A stretch of DNA of 64,000 nucleotides. Origin: an uncultured Prevotella sp. (GTDB taxonomy: Bacteria > Bacteroidota > Bacteroidia > Bacteroidales > Bacteroidaceae). The position numbers and the translations under genes are program-made. The stretch is taken from contig CAJOFA010000008.1 of NCBI GenBank assembly GCA_905233985.1, forward strand, positions 55,534-119,533. The letters run 5' to 3'. The first letter of the stretch is position 1; each line of letters opens with the position of its first letter. Below are positions 42,649 through 51,480 of the stretch, one piece after another. Under the pieces are notes generated by a model. That model did not search any database. It was not told the DNA's origin and was given only the letters and a program-made list of their open reading frames with translations.

Positions 42649-43104
42649 AGCCCTTCGTGCAGCCCCCTTAAATAGTGTTAAAGGAAATTAGTTTTTTCGG
42701 CTTCTTACACCTAAACCTGCCGCAAACCCTCTGTGCATCGGGGTTTGGGAGGATTGGAAGAAAATTTACATGGCATCTTTTGATGCGAAAGGTGCGATTA
42801 AACGCAAAGAAACATCTGATGTGTTTTTTTATCCGTTGGTTTTCAGTGTGTTAACAATCCTTTCACGGATGGAGAAATCCTTGCAGGTTAAGGGGGAAGG
42901 TTGTACTTTTGCATTGTCGTTCAAAAGCTGCTATCCCAAGGCGCCAAGGAACAGGAGGGATGTAAGGCTGGTCCACAAGGCACATAAGCGTGTCCCACAA
43001 GGCACATAAACAGCCGAAAAGTCCGTTCTAAGCAGTGAAAAGTACGGCTCTAATTAACATCAAACATCAAACATCAAACTTCAAACTTCAAACTTCAAAA
43101 AACT
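42649..43104 (+). promoter_or_regulatory. Long intergenic region and leader of the HU-HIG gene
   Basis: No gene that I accept. It holds stems CAAACCC..GGGTTTG (42723-42747) and GCATC-TTTT-GATGC (42774-42787), and a promoter with TTG at 42881-42883, a 20-base spacer and TACTTTTG at 42904-42911. The leader of about 190 nt has 21-22-base spaced repeats (CACAAGGCACATAA at 42974 and 42996, GAAAAGT at 43016 and 43037) and a CATCAAA/CTTCAAA tract (43050-43096) next to the start codon. The 79-codon frame at 42770-43009 contains the promoter and is rejected. Confidence 0.6.
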
Positions 43105-43650
43105 ATGGCAGGAATTAAAAATTCAATCGTAATGGTGATTAATGCTCGCAAGAACACCAACTCCAAGTCGGAGGCCTTCAACAAGTGGTATCCGTACGTT
43201 CGTGGCATCAACACCCTTTCAACCCGCGCACTGGCTGAACACATCGCCGGTCACGGAAGTATCTACACTCGCGACATCGTGGAAGGTGTGCTCAACAAGT
43301 TCTCACAGTGCATCCCCGAGCTGGTGGCTCAGGGTGTCGGCGTGAAGCTCGACGGCATCGGCATCTTCTACCCCACCGCACAGAGCGAGCCCGGTGGACT
43401 GGCAAACAAGGCAGCCGTGGCAGGCTCGAACCCCAACGATGCTGTCAAGGGCATCCACGTGCGTTTCAAGCCCGAGGGCAACAAGCTCGACCGCCTCACC
43501 AGCAAGGCGTTCAAGGAGAAGTGTTCGCTCCAGTGGGGTGATTTCGACGAGATTACCAAGACTACTCGCGGCGAGGGTGCAGACGCTGTGGTTGTACGCA
43601 CGCACACCTACACGCCCATCAGCGAGTACGAGGCGCCGGCGCAGCCGTAA
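43105..43650 (+). CDS. HU-HIG-type DNA-binding protein
   Basis: 181 aa HU-related protein. The N-terminal half has the HU-like helical region (TLSTRALAEHIAGHGSIYTRDIVEGVLNKFSQCIPELVAQG) followed by the strand motif VGVKLDGIGIFYPTA; the C-terminal half is specific to the HIG-type family. These are Bacteroidetes-specific nucleoid proteins of largely unknown role. Own promoter at 42881-42911 and terminator at 43751-43780; monocistronic. Codon use (strongly biased to C/G-ending codons) suggests high expression. Confidence 0.85.
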   Translation: MAGIKNSIVMVINARKNTNSKSEAFNKWYPYVRGINTLSTRALAEHIAGHGSIYTRDIVEGVLNKFSQCIPELVAQGVGVKLDGIGIFYPTAQSEPGGLANKAAVAGSNPNDAVKGIHVRFKPEGNKLDRLTSKAFKEKCSLQWGDFDEITKTTRGEGADAVVVRTHTYTPISEYEAPAQP

Positions 43651-43750
43651 GCCCTCGGAATTGATGTCATCATCGACCACAAAATGAATGACAGAGCCCC
43701 CTCCGACTCCCCCAGGGGGGAGGGCTGAGGAACTTCACTTAAAAATCAAT

Positions 43751-43780
43751 GACCGCCTTTAGGGCGGCCATTTTTCTTTT
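43751..43780 (+). terminator. Terminator of the HU-HIG gene
   Basis: GACCGCC, loop TTTAG, GGCGGCC stem, then ATTTTTCTTTT. Preceded at 43692-43735 by a CCCCCTCCGACTCCCCC..GGGGGGAGGG palindromic repeat, and followed by GCAAACTT repeats (43783-43827). Confidence 0.8.
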
Positions 43781-43845
43781 ATAAAAACTTGCAAACTTGC
43801 AAACTTGCAAACTTGCAACTTGCATTAAGCTTTTCTTCTTTCAGA

Positions 43846-45462
43846 TTACTCCCACTCGATGGTCGAGGGCGGCTTGGACGAGATGTCGTAGCAGACGCGG
43901 TTGACGCCGCGAACCTTGTTGATAATCTCGTTGCTGACCTTAGCCAGGAAGTCGTAGGGCAGATGAGCCCAGTCGGCAGTCATGGCGTCGGTTGACGTCA
44001 CGGCACGCAGGGCAACGGGGTTCTCGTAGGTGCGCTCGTCGCCCATCACACCGACGCTGCGGACGGTCGAGAGCAGCACGGCACCTGCCTGCCACACCTT
44101 GTTATAGAGTGTTTCGCCGTCGGCATCTACATACTCGCGCAAGCCACGGATATAGATGTCGTCGGCATCTTGCAGGATACGCACCTTCTCGGGCGTGATG
44201 TCACCCAGGATGCGGACGGCAAGTCCGGGACCGGGGAAGGGATGACGCGTGATGAGGTGCTCGGGCATTCCCAGCTGGCGTCCCACACGGCGCACCTCGT
44301 CCTTGAAGAGCCACTTCAGCGGCTCGCACAACTGCAGGTGCATCTCCTCGGGCAGTCCGCCCACGTTGTGGTGGCTCTTGATGACCTTGCCCGTGATGTT
44401 GAGCGACTCGATGCGGTCGGGGTAGATGGTGCCCTGGGCAAGCCAACGGACAGCCCCCTCCGTCTCCCCCTTGGGGGAGTGACTGATAATCTCCTTGGCT
44501 TGTTCATTGAACACCTCGATGAAGTCGCGGCCGATAATCTTTCTTTTCTTCTCGGGGTCGGTGACGCCGGCGAGGTCAGCAAAGAACTTCTCGGAGGCAT
44601 CAACGCCGATGACGTTCAGCCCTAAGCCCTGATAGTCGTCCATCACCTGCTGAAACTCGTTCTTGCGCAACATGCCATGATCCACGAAGATACAGGTGAG
44701 CTGGTGGCCGATGGCTCGGTTGAGCAACACGGCTGCCACGCTGCTGTCAACGCCGCCCGAGAGTCCAAGGATGACTCGGTCGCTGCCTATCTGTTCCTTC
44801 AGTTCCTTGACGGTGGTGTCAACAAACGACGCGGCGCTCCAGTCCTGACGGCTTCCGCAGATATCGACGACGAAGTTCTTGAGCAGCTGCGTGCCCTGCG
44901 AGGTATGATATACTTCGGGGTGGAACTGGACAGCCCAAATTCCTTTTGAATTTTGAATTTTGAAATTTGAAATTTCAGAATTGTCTGGAGAGCACCAGAA
45001 GGCGGCATTGGTGACATCCTTCGTGGAGCCGATGACCTCAAAGCCCTCGGGGATGGCGGTGATGGTGTCGCCGTGGGACATCCATACCTGCGAGCCTTTC
45101 TCGAAGCCGCGGAACAACGGGTTGTCGAGGTCGATGGCCTCCAGATGGGCACGACCGTACTCGCGTGAGTCGGCTTTCTCTACCTTGCCGCCCAGCGTCT
45201 GTGAGATGAACTGTGCGCCGTAGCAGATGCCGAGCACGGGCAGACGACCGACAAACTGCGTCAGGTCAACCTTGAATGCCTCGGGGTCGTGAACCGAATA
45301 AGGCGAGCCGCTGAGTATGACGCCGATGACTGAGGGGTCGTCCTTCGGGAACTTGTTGTAAGGCAGTATTTCACAGAACGTGTCAAGTTCGCGCACCCGA
45401 CGGCCAATGAGCTGCGTCGTCTGCGAACCGAAGTCGAGGATGATGATTTTCTGTTGCAACAT
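43846..45462 (-). CDS. guaA: GMP synthase (glutamine-hydrolysing)
   Basis: Converts XMP to GMP with ammonia taken from glutamine. 538 aa. Class I amidotransferase domain with Cys80 in GICYGAQF and His in VQFHPEV; ATP-pyrophosphatase domain with the P-loop [14 protein letters not shown]-terminal dimerisation domain ending KPPSTIEWE. Two in-frame inserts look foreign to the family: [13 protein letters not shown] (44943-44975, TTTGAATTTTGAAATTTG repeats) just before the catalytic His region, and [10 protein letters not shown] (44452-44483, CCCCTTGGGG palindrome) in the synthetase domain. Both are in positions where the family has short loops, so activity is probably kept. Confidence 0.95.
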   Translation of the reverse strand: MLQQKIIILDFGSQTTQLIGRRVRELDTFCEILPYNKFPKDDPSVIGVILSGSPYSVHDPEAFKVDLTQFVGRLPVLGICYGAQFISQTLGGKVEKADSREYGRAHLEAIDLDNPLFRGFEKGSQVWMSHGDTITAIPEGFEVIGSTKDVTNAAFWCSPDNSEISNFKIQNSKGIWAVQFHPEVYHTSQGTQLLKNFVVDICGSRQDWSAASFVDTTVKELKEQIGSDRVILGLSGGVDSSVAAVLLNRAIGHQLTCIFVDHGMLRKNEFQQVMDDYQGLGLNVIGVDASEKFFADLAGVTDPEKKRKIIGRDFIEVFNEQAKEIISHSPKGETEGAVRWLAQGTIYPDRIESLNITGKVIKSHHNVGGLPEEMHLQLCEPLKWLFKDEVRRVGRQLGMPEHLITRHPFPGPGLAVRILGDITPEKVRILQDADDIYIRGLREYVDADGETLYNKVWQAGAVLLSTVRSVGVMGDERTYENPVALRAVTSTDAMTADWAHLPYDFLAKVSNEIINKVRGVNRVCYDISSKPPSTIEWE

Positions 45463-45493
45463 AAAACTTATTTACAATTTAGAGATTTACAAT

Positions 45494-46315
<822 letters not shown>

Positions 46316-46319
46316 GGTG

Positions 46320-46327
46320 CAAAGGTA
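46320..46327 (-). promoter_or_regulatory. -7 box directly before the MurU-like start codon
   Basis: Minus strand TACCTTTG with the last G only four bases before the ATG at 46315. The expected transcription start falls at or next to the A of ATG. The -33 region consists of CTTCATTCATCCTTC-type repeats. Confidence 0.65.
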
Positions 46328-46443
46328 ACACTTTTCATGAAGAATAAAGAAGGATGAATGAAGAATTTGTTTCATAAACTTTGTTTAAGGTTAAAAATAC
46401 AAAATTAAATAGGGAATAAGTGGTAAAAATACAATAATAATTA

Positions 46444-46451
46444 TACCTTTG
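46444..46451 (+). promoter_or_regulatory. -7 box of the CotH operon
   Basis: TACCTTTG, with transcription expected near 46455 and a leader of about 28 bases. No clear TTG at -33. Confidence 0.65.
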
Positions 46452-46482
46452 CACCCAAAATCAAAAACCATCAAAAAACAAA

Positions 46483-48927
46483 ATGAAAAAAGTATTACTT
46501 TTATTAGCCACATTTATGTGCACGGGGCTGAGTGCCCAGACCTTAGTCATTAACGAACTCATGCAGTCGAATGTCGAAACCATCATGGACGACATCAAGG
46601 AATTCCCCGACTCGTGGGTAGAGCTGTACAATCCCACAGATGCTCCCATCAATCTGCAAGATTACAAAATCAGCACCAAGAACAAGGCAAACAAGGCATG
46701 GCAATTGCCCGATATGACTGTTGAAGCTAACGGCTATGTCATCATTTACTGTGACAAGGAAGGTAAGGAGGACAACCGCCTGCATACCGATTTCCGTCTG
46801 GAGTCGGGCAAGGACGGCAAGCTTTACCTGTTCAAGGGCAGCGACATTGTGGACCAACTGGAAGGAATGTCCAAGATGCCCGCTCCCGATATCGCATACG
46901 GTCGCGAGACTGATGGCGGCGAGACATGGGGCTACGAGCTGACACCCACACCTGGAGCCCAGAACGAAGGCGGTGTGGTGCAGGCCAAGCACATACTGGG
47001 TGCTCCCGTGTTCAGCCATCCAGGACAGGTAGTAGAAAGTGGAAAGAAGATCAGGCTGACCATCACGCTGCCCGAAGATGCACCTGAAGGCACCGAGATT
47101 CGCTACACCACCGACGGCTCAGAGCCCACCGCAACGAGCGACATCTACGAAACGAAGATGATTAGTAATACCACCGTCATTCGCGCCAAGCTGTTCTGCG
47201 AGGGCTGGCTCTCACCTGTCAGCACCGCCCAGTCGTATATCTTCCACCCCAGGGAGATGACGATTCCCATCTTCTCGGTTCAGACCAACGACAAGTATCT
47301 GAACGACGCGACGATAGGCCTGTTCCCCAATAACAACAGCAAGGAAGACAAGAAACTGCACGACTGGCGCCGTCCCGTCAACATCGAGATGTTCACTTCT
47401 GTGGGCACAGAGAGCATCTTCAACCAGCTTAGCGAGACCCGCATCCAGGGTGGAGCATCACGTGCCAATGCCCTCAAGTCGATGGTGTTCTACGCCAACA
47501 AGCGTTTCGACCCCGACCACAAGCACTTCTCCTATGAGTTCTTCCCCGACCAGAAGCCCGGCATTACCGAGTTCAAGTCATTCTCTCTTCGTGATGGCGG
47601 TAACGACTTCGGCGACTTGTATTTCCGCGACCTCATCATCCAGCGCACAATGGCCGCTCACACCGACCTTGACTGGCAGGCAGGCCACACTGCTGTGCTC
47701 TACATCAACGGCGAATACATGGGAATGCTCAATATCCGCGAGCGCAGCAACGAGGACAACATCTATAGCAACTACAACGAGCTCGAGGACCTCGACATGG
47801 TGGAAATCGGACACGAGCAAGTCAACGGTGTCGATATGTTCGAGGAGGAGCTGAAGGAAGGAACCGACGAGTTCTACAACGCCTTCAAGGAATTCTACAC
47901 CGAACAGGGACACACATTGGCAGAATATGAGCAATGGATGGACGTCAGCGAATACCTGAACGTGATGGTGATGAACCTCTTCTACGGCAACATCGACTTC
48001 CCGGGCAACAACACCGTGTTCTGGCGTCCCAACGATGACGACACAGAGTCAGGCCTGCCGAAGATCTGGCGCGTCATCGTCAAAGACACCGACTTCGGTC
48101 TCGGACTCTACGGCAGGAAGCCCGACTACAACACCATCGACCTGCTCTACAACCCCAGCGCTCACCCGGGCGACAACTGGGCATTCACAGAACCGGCTAC
48201 ACGCCTCATCAAGCACCTGCTGGAAGACCCCGACGCGCTGAACATGTTTATCGACAAGTGCTGCATCTTCATGGGCGACTTCATGAATGCCGAGGGAACC
48301 GGTGCCACGATAGACCTCATCAAGGCCGAGGCGCTGGAAGAGTTTGTTGCCCATCGCGACAAGTACAACCCATGGAGTTGGGATAACCGTAGCGACATTG
48401 AGAACAAGTTCAATGACGCCAAGAAATGGCTCGCCGGTTATACCGAACAAGGCTGGTGGGGACAATCAACCACTTACTCTCCACGCACCGATTACTTCTA
48501 TCAGCATATCGGTAACCAGTGGAACCTCGGCACACCCGTTGAGCTGACCATCAACAAGACCAAGCAGGACGTTGAAATCACCGTGAACGGCATCAAGCTG
48601 TCGCAGGGCACGTTTGACGGCAAGTACTTTAAGAACCGCCAACTCACCATCACCGGTACGGCTCCTGAAGGACATGTCTTGACAGGCTGGCGTCTGAGTG
48701 GTGCAAGAAACGAAGATGTGAATGGCACCGAGCTGACTATCAACATGACAAGCAGCAAACTGACCATTGAGCCCATCCTCGGTGATCCCAATGGCATTAA
48801 GACTGTTGAGAACTCAACACTCACCGATCCATCCGCACCCATCTACGACCTGTCGGGTAGAAAGATAACGACCCCGAAGGCCGGCAACATCTATATTCAG
48901 GACGGTAAAAAGATTACCTGGCGCTAA
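46483..48927 (+). CDS. Secreted lamin-tail / CotH-kinase protein A
   Basis: 814 aa. Signal peptide (MKKVLLLLATFMCTGLSAQ), lamin-tail-like domain (about 20-155: VINELMQSN, DSWVELYNPTDAPINLQDYK), a chitobiase/FN3-like segment with IRYTTDGSEPT near 200, then a CotH-type kinase domain (about 290-680: NIREPSNED-like NIRERSNEDN, and KDTDFGLGLYG which carries the metal-binding Asp). The C-terminal end has a beta-rich INK..VEITVNGI segment and the tail IYDLSGRKI, which resembles Bacteroidetes Por/T9SS-type sorting tails. CotH enzymes phosphorylate or add chains to secreted proteins; the target here is unknown. Forms a tandem pair with the next gene. Confidence 0.85.
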   Translation: MKKVLLLLATFMCTGLSAQTLVINELMQSNVETIMDDIKEFPDSWVELYNPTDAPINLQDYKISTKNKANKAWQLPDMTVEANGYVIIYCDKEGKEDNRLHTDFRLESGKDGKLYLFKGSDIVDQLEGMSKMPAPDIAYGRETDGGETWGYELTPTPGAQNEGGVVQAKHILGAPVFSHPGQVVESGKKIRLTITLPEDAPEGTEIRYTTDGSEPTATSDIYETKMISNTTVIRAKLFCEGWLSPVSTAQSYIFHPREMTIPIFSVQTNDKYLNDATIGLFPNNNSKEDKKLHDWRRPVNIEMFTSVGTESIFNQLSETRIQGGASRANALKSMVFYANKRFDPDHKHFSYEFFPDQKPGITEFKSFSLRDGGNDFGDLYFRDLIIQRTMAAHTDLDWQAGHTAVLYINGEYMGMLNIRERSNEDNIYSNYNELEDLDMVEIGHEQVNGVDMFEEELKEGTDEFYNAFKEFYTEQGHTLAEYEQWMDVSEYLNVMVMNLFYGNIDFPGNNTVFWRPNDDDTESGLPKIWRVIVKDTDFGLGLYGRKPDYNTIDLLYNPSAHPGDNWAFTEPATRLIKHLLEDPDALNMFIDKCCIFMGDFMNAEGTGATIDLIKAEALEEFVAHRDKYNPWSWDNRSDIENKFNDAKKWLAGYTEQGWWGQSTTYSPRTDYFYQHIGNQWNLGTPVELTINKTKQDVEITVNGIKLSQGTFDGKYFKNRQLTITGTAPEGHVLTGWRLSGARNEDVNGTELTINMTSSKLTIEPILGDPNGIKTVENSTLTDPSAPIYDLSGRKITTPKAGNIYIQDGKKITWR

Positions 48928-48969
48928 GCGCTGGGTAATCTTTACCTAATTCATATTAATGCCAAAACT

Positions 48970-51339
48970 ATGAAACGTTTTTTCCTATTGTTGACAATCC
49001 TTACTACTGCCCTGAGCACACAGGCACAGGACCATTTAGTAATTAACGAACTGATGCAGTCGAACGTTGACTGTATCATGGACGACCTGAACGATTTTCC
49101 AGATTCATGGGTGGAGTTGTATAACCCTACAGATGCAGCCATCAATCTGCAAGATTACAAAATCGGCACCAAGAAAAAGGTGGAGAAAGCCTGGCAGTTG
49201 CCCAATCAGGTGGTGGATGCCCACCAGTATGTGCTCATATACTGCGACAAGGCAGGAGAGGACGCTGGCGTATCAGCCCTGCATACCGACTTCCGTTTGG
49301 AATCGGGCAAGGACGGTAATATCTACCTCTTCATGGGTGACGAAGTGGTTGACAAACTGGAGAAGATGGCCAAGCAGCCCGCTCCCAATATCGGCTACGG
49401 TCGTGAAACCGACGGCGGTGATGAGTGGGGTTATGAACTGAAGCCGACGCCAGGCACAGAAAACAAGGGCGGAATAGTGACTGCCGACAAGTTACTGGGT
49501 GATCCTGTGTTCAGCGAGCAAGGACATGTTGTCATCGGTTCGCAGGATCTCATGCTGACACTCAGCGTCCCCGAAGGAAGCCCCGAGGGTACAGTCATCC
49601 GCTATACCACCGACGGTTCGGAACCCATCAACAGAAGCAAGAAATACACCTCCGCAATTCCCGTCACAAGTTCGATGGTTATACGCGCCAAGCTGTTCTG
49701 CACAGGCTATCTATCACCACGTTCCACTTGCCATTCATACATCTTCTTCCCTACCGACCGCAACCTGACGCTATCCGTTGTCAGCATCATGACCAACGAC
49801 AAGTATCTGAACGACTCGCAAATCGGCATCTTCGTGGACGGCAACTACAGTAGCGGTAAGAAGAACTACGAGTACGACTGGCGTCGTCCGATCAACATCG
49901 AGATGTTCGAGACATCAGACCAGGAAAGTGTCTTCAACCAGTTGGGTGAGATGCGTGTCTGCGGCGGTGCCACACGTGAATACGCCAGAAAGTCGATGGC
50001 CATCTATGCCAACAAGCGTTTTGGCGAAAAACGTTTCAACTATGAATTCTTTCCCGACCAGAAGCCTGGATTAAAGGACTTTAAGAGTTTCATGATGCGC
50101 AATGCCGGCAACGATTTCGACTACCTCTTCATGCGCGATGCCATCATCCAGCGCACAATGACAATGGCTGGCCACGTTGACCTCGACTGGCAGGCCTGGC
50201 GCCCCGTCATTGTCTATATCAACGGTGAATACAGAGGCATGCTGAACATCCGCGAGCGCTCAAACGAGGACAATATCTACACCAACTACGACGGTCTGGA
50301 AGATATTGACATGATAGAGAATGACTGGGAACTAAAGGAGGGTACGATGGATCACTACAATGCTTTCAAGGCCTTCTACAACGAGCATGGTCACACGCTG
50401 GCCGAATATGCAGAATGGATGGATTGGGAGGAGTATATCAACCTCATGGTAGAGAACCTCTATTTCAATAATCAGGACTTCCCCGGCAACAACATCGTCA
50501 TCTGGCGTCCGCAGGCGGAAGGCAGCAAATGGCGCTGGATTACCAAAGACACCGACTTCGGATTGGGACTCTACGGTTCGCAACCCGACTATAACACCAT
50601 TAAATGGCTCTACGACAACAACTACGACAGCAACAGAAACTGGGGCAACACCTATGAGGCAACCCGTCTGTTCCGCCGACTGATGGAGGATGCCGACTTC
50701 AAACGTGAGTTCCTGGACAGGGCAGCCATCTATATGGGTGACTTCCTGAACGAGAAGGGTACCCGAGCCATATGGGACGAGATGTACGACATGATTAAGA
50801 CGGAATATCCCTTCCACCGCAAGCTCATCAACGAATGGTGGCCCAACTATAATAAGGAGTTGAATAATGCACGAACTTGGCTGAACAAGCGCACTAACTA
50901 CTTCTATCAGCAACTGGCCGATTTTTACAGTTGGGGTACACCCACGACGTTGACCATCAATAAAACGAGTCAGAGTGACGTAACCATGACAATAAACGGA
51001 ATCACGCTGACTAGCAACGTGTTCGACGGAAAATACTACGCAGGACGTACCATCAACCTGAACGGCACAGCTAACGAAGAAGGCAAAGCCGTCATTGGCT
51101 GGAAAGTGACAGGAGCCATAAACAAAGAAGTTCAGGGTAGTGAACTGACATTGACAATGCCTAATGGTTCTATCGCCATCACCCCCATTATCGGCGAATC
51201 TTCAGGTATTGAAACGATTGAGAAGGAAGAACGGGAAATGGAACATTCGCCCATCTACGACCTGTCGGGTAGAAAGATAACAACCCCGAAGGCCGGCAAC
51301 ATCTATATTCAGGACGGTAAAAAGATTGTGATTAAGTGA
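48970..51339 (+). CDS. Secreted lamin-tail / CotH-kinase protein B
   Basis: 789 aa paralog of the gene upstream with the same layout: signal peptide (MKRFFLLLTILTTALSTQAQ), lamin-tail domain, TTDGSEP segment, CotH domain with NIRERSNEDNIY and KDTDFGLGLYG, INKTSQSDVTMTINGI beta segment and C-terminal IYDLSGRKI tail. The protein bodies have clearly diverged, but the last roughly 80 coding bases (from the CCCATCTACGACCTGTCGGG stretch at 51249) are almost identical to 48838-48917, so the tails were recently homogenised or are under strong constraint. 42 bases separate the two genes. Confidence 0.85.
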   Translation: MKRFFLLLTILTTALSTQAQDHLVINELMQSNVDCIMDDLNDFPDSWVELYNPTDAAINLQDYKIGTKKKVEKAWQLPNQVVDAHQYVLIYCDKAGEDAGVSALHTDFRLESGKDGNIYLFMGDEVVDKLEKMAKQPAPNIGYGRETDGGDEWGYELKPTPGTENKGGIVTADKLLGDPVFSEQGHVVIGSQDLMLTLSVPEGSPEGTVIRYTTDGSEPINRSKKYTSAIPVTSSMVIRAKLFCTGYLSPRSTCHSYIFFPTDRNLTLSVVSIMTNDKYLNDSQIGIFVDGNYSSGKKNYEYDWRRPINIEMFETSDQESVFNQLGEMRVCGGATREYARKSMAIYANKRFGEKRFNYEFFPDQKPGLKDFKSFMMRNAGNDFDYLFMRDAIIQRTMTMAGHVDLDWQAWRPVIVYINGEYRGMLNIRERSNEDNIYTNYDGLEDIDMIENDWELKEGTMDHYNAFKAFYNEHGHTLAEYAEWMDWEEYINLMVENLYFNNQDFPGNNIVIWRPQAEGSKWRWITKDTDFGLGLYGSQPDYNTIKWLYDNNYDSNRNWGNTYEATRLFRRLMEDADFKREFLDRAAIYMGDFLNEKGTRAIWDEMYDMIKTEYPFHRKLINEWWPNYNKELNNARTWLNKRTNYFYQQLADFYSWGTPTTLTINKTSQSDVTMTINGITLTSNVFDGKYYAGRTINLNGTANEEGKAVIGWKVTGAINKEVQGSELTLTMPNGSIAITPIIGESSGIETIEKEEREMEHSPIYDLSGRKITTPKAGNIYIQDGKKIVIK

Positions 51340-51441
51340 GAATAAAGCAGAGCTTGCCCATGCTTTATCGAGCGTAAACGAGCTCGAGCTTTACTCAAGG
51401 TAATCTGGGAACAAGTCTTCCCAATCATTCAGGGTAATCAG

Positions 51442-51480
51442 AATTACGCAAGCGCTATTTCAGCGTTTGCGTAATTTTTT
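51442..51480 (+). terminator. Terminator of the CotH operon
   Basis: AATTACGCAAGCGCT, loop ATTTC, AGCGTTTGCGTAATT with one G-T pair, then T's to 51480. The 3' arm of the stem is at the same time the last codons (KITQTLK and stop) of the convergent AmgK-RapZ-like gene. Confidence 0.85.

Noticed and set aside
42770..43009. 79-codon plus-strand frame before the HU-HIG gene
   Set aside because: It contains that gene's promoter at 42881-42911 and a hairpin at its start; no family resemblance.
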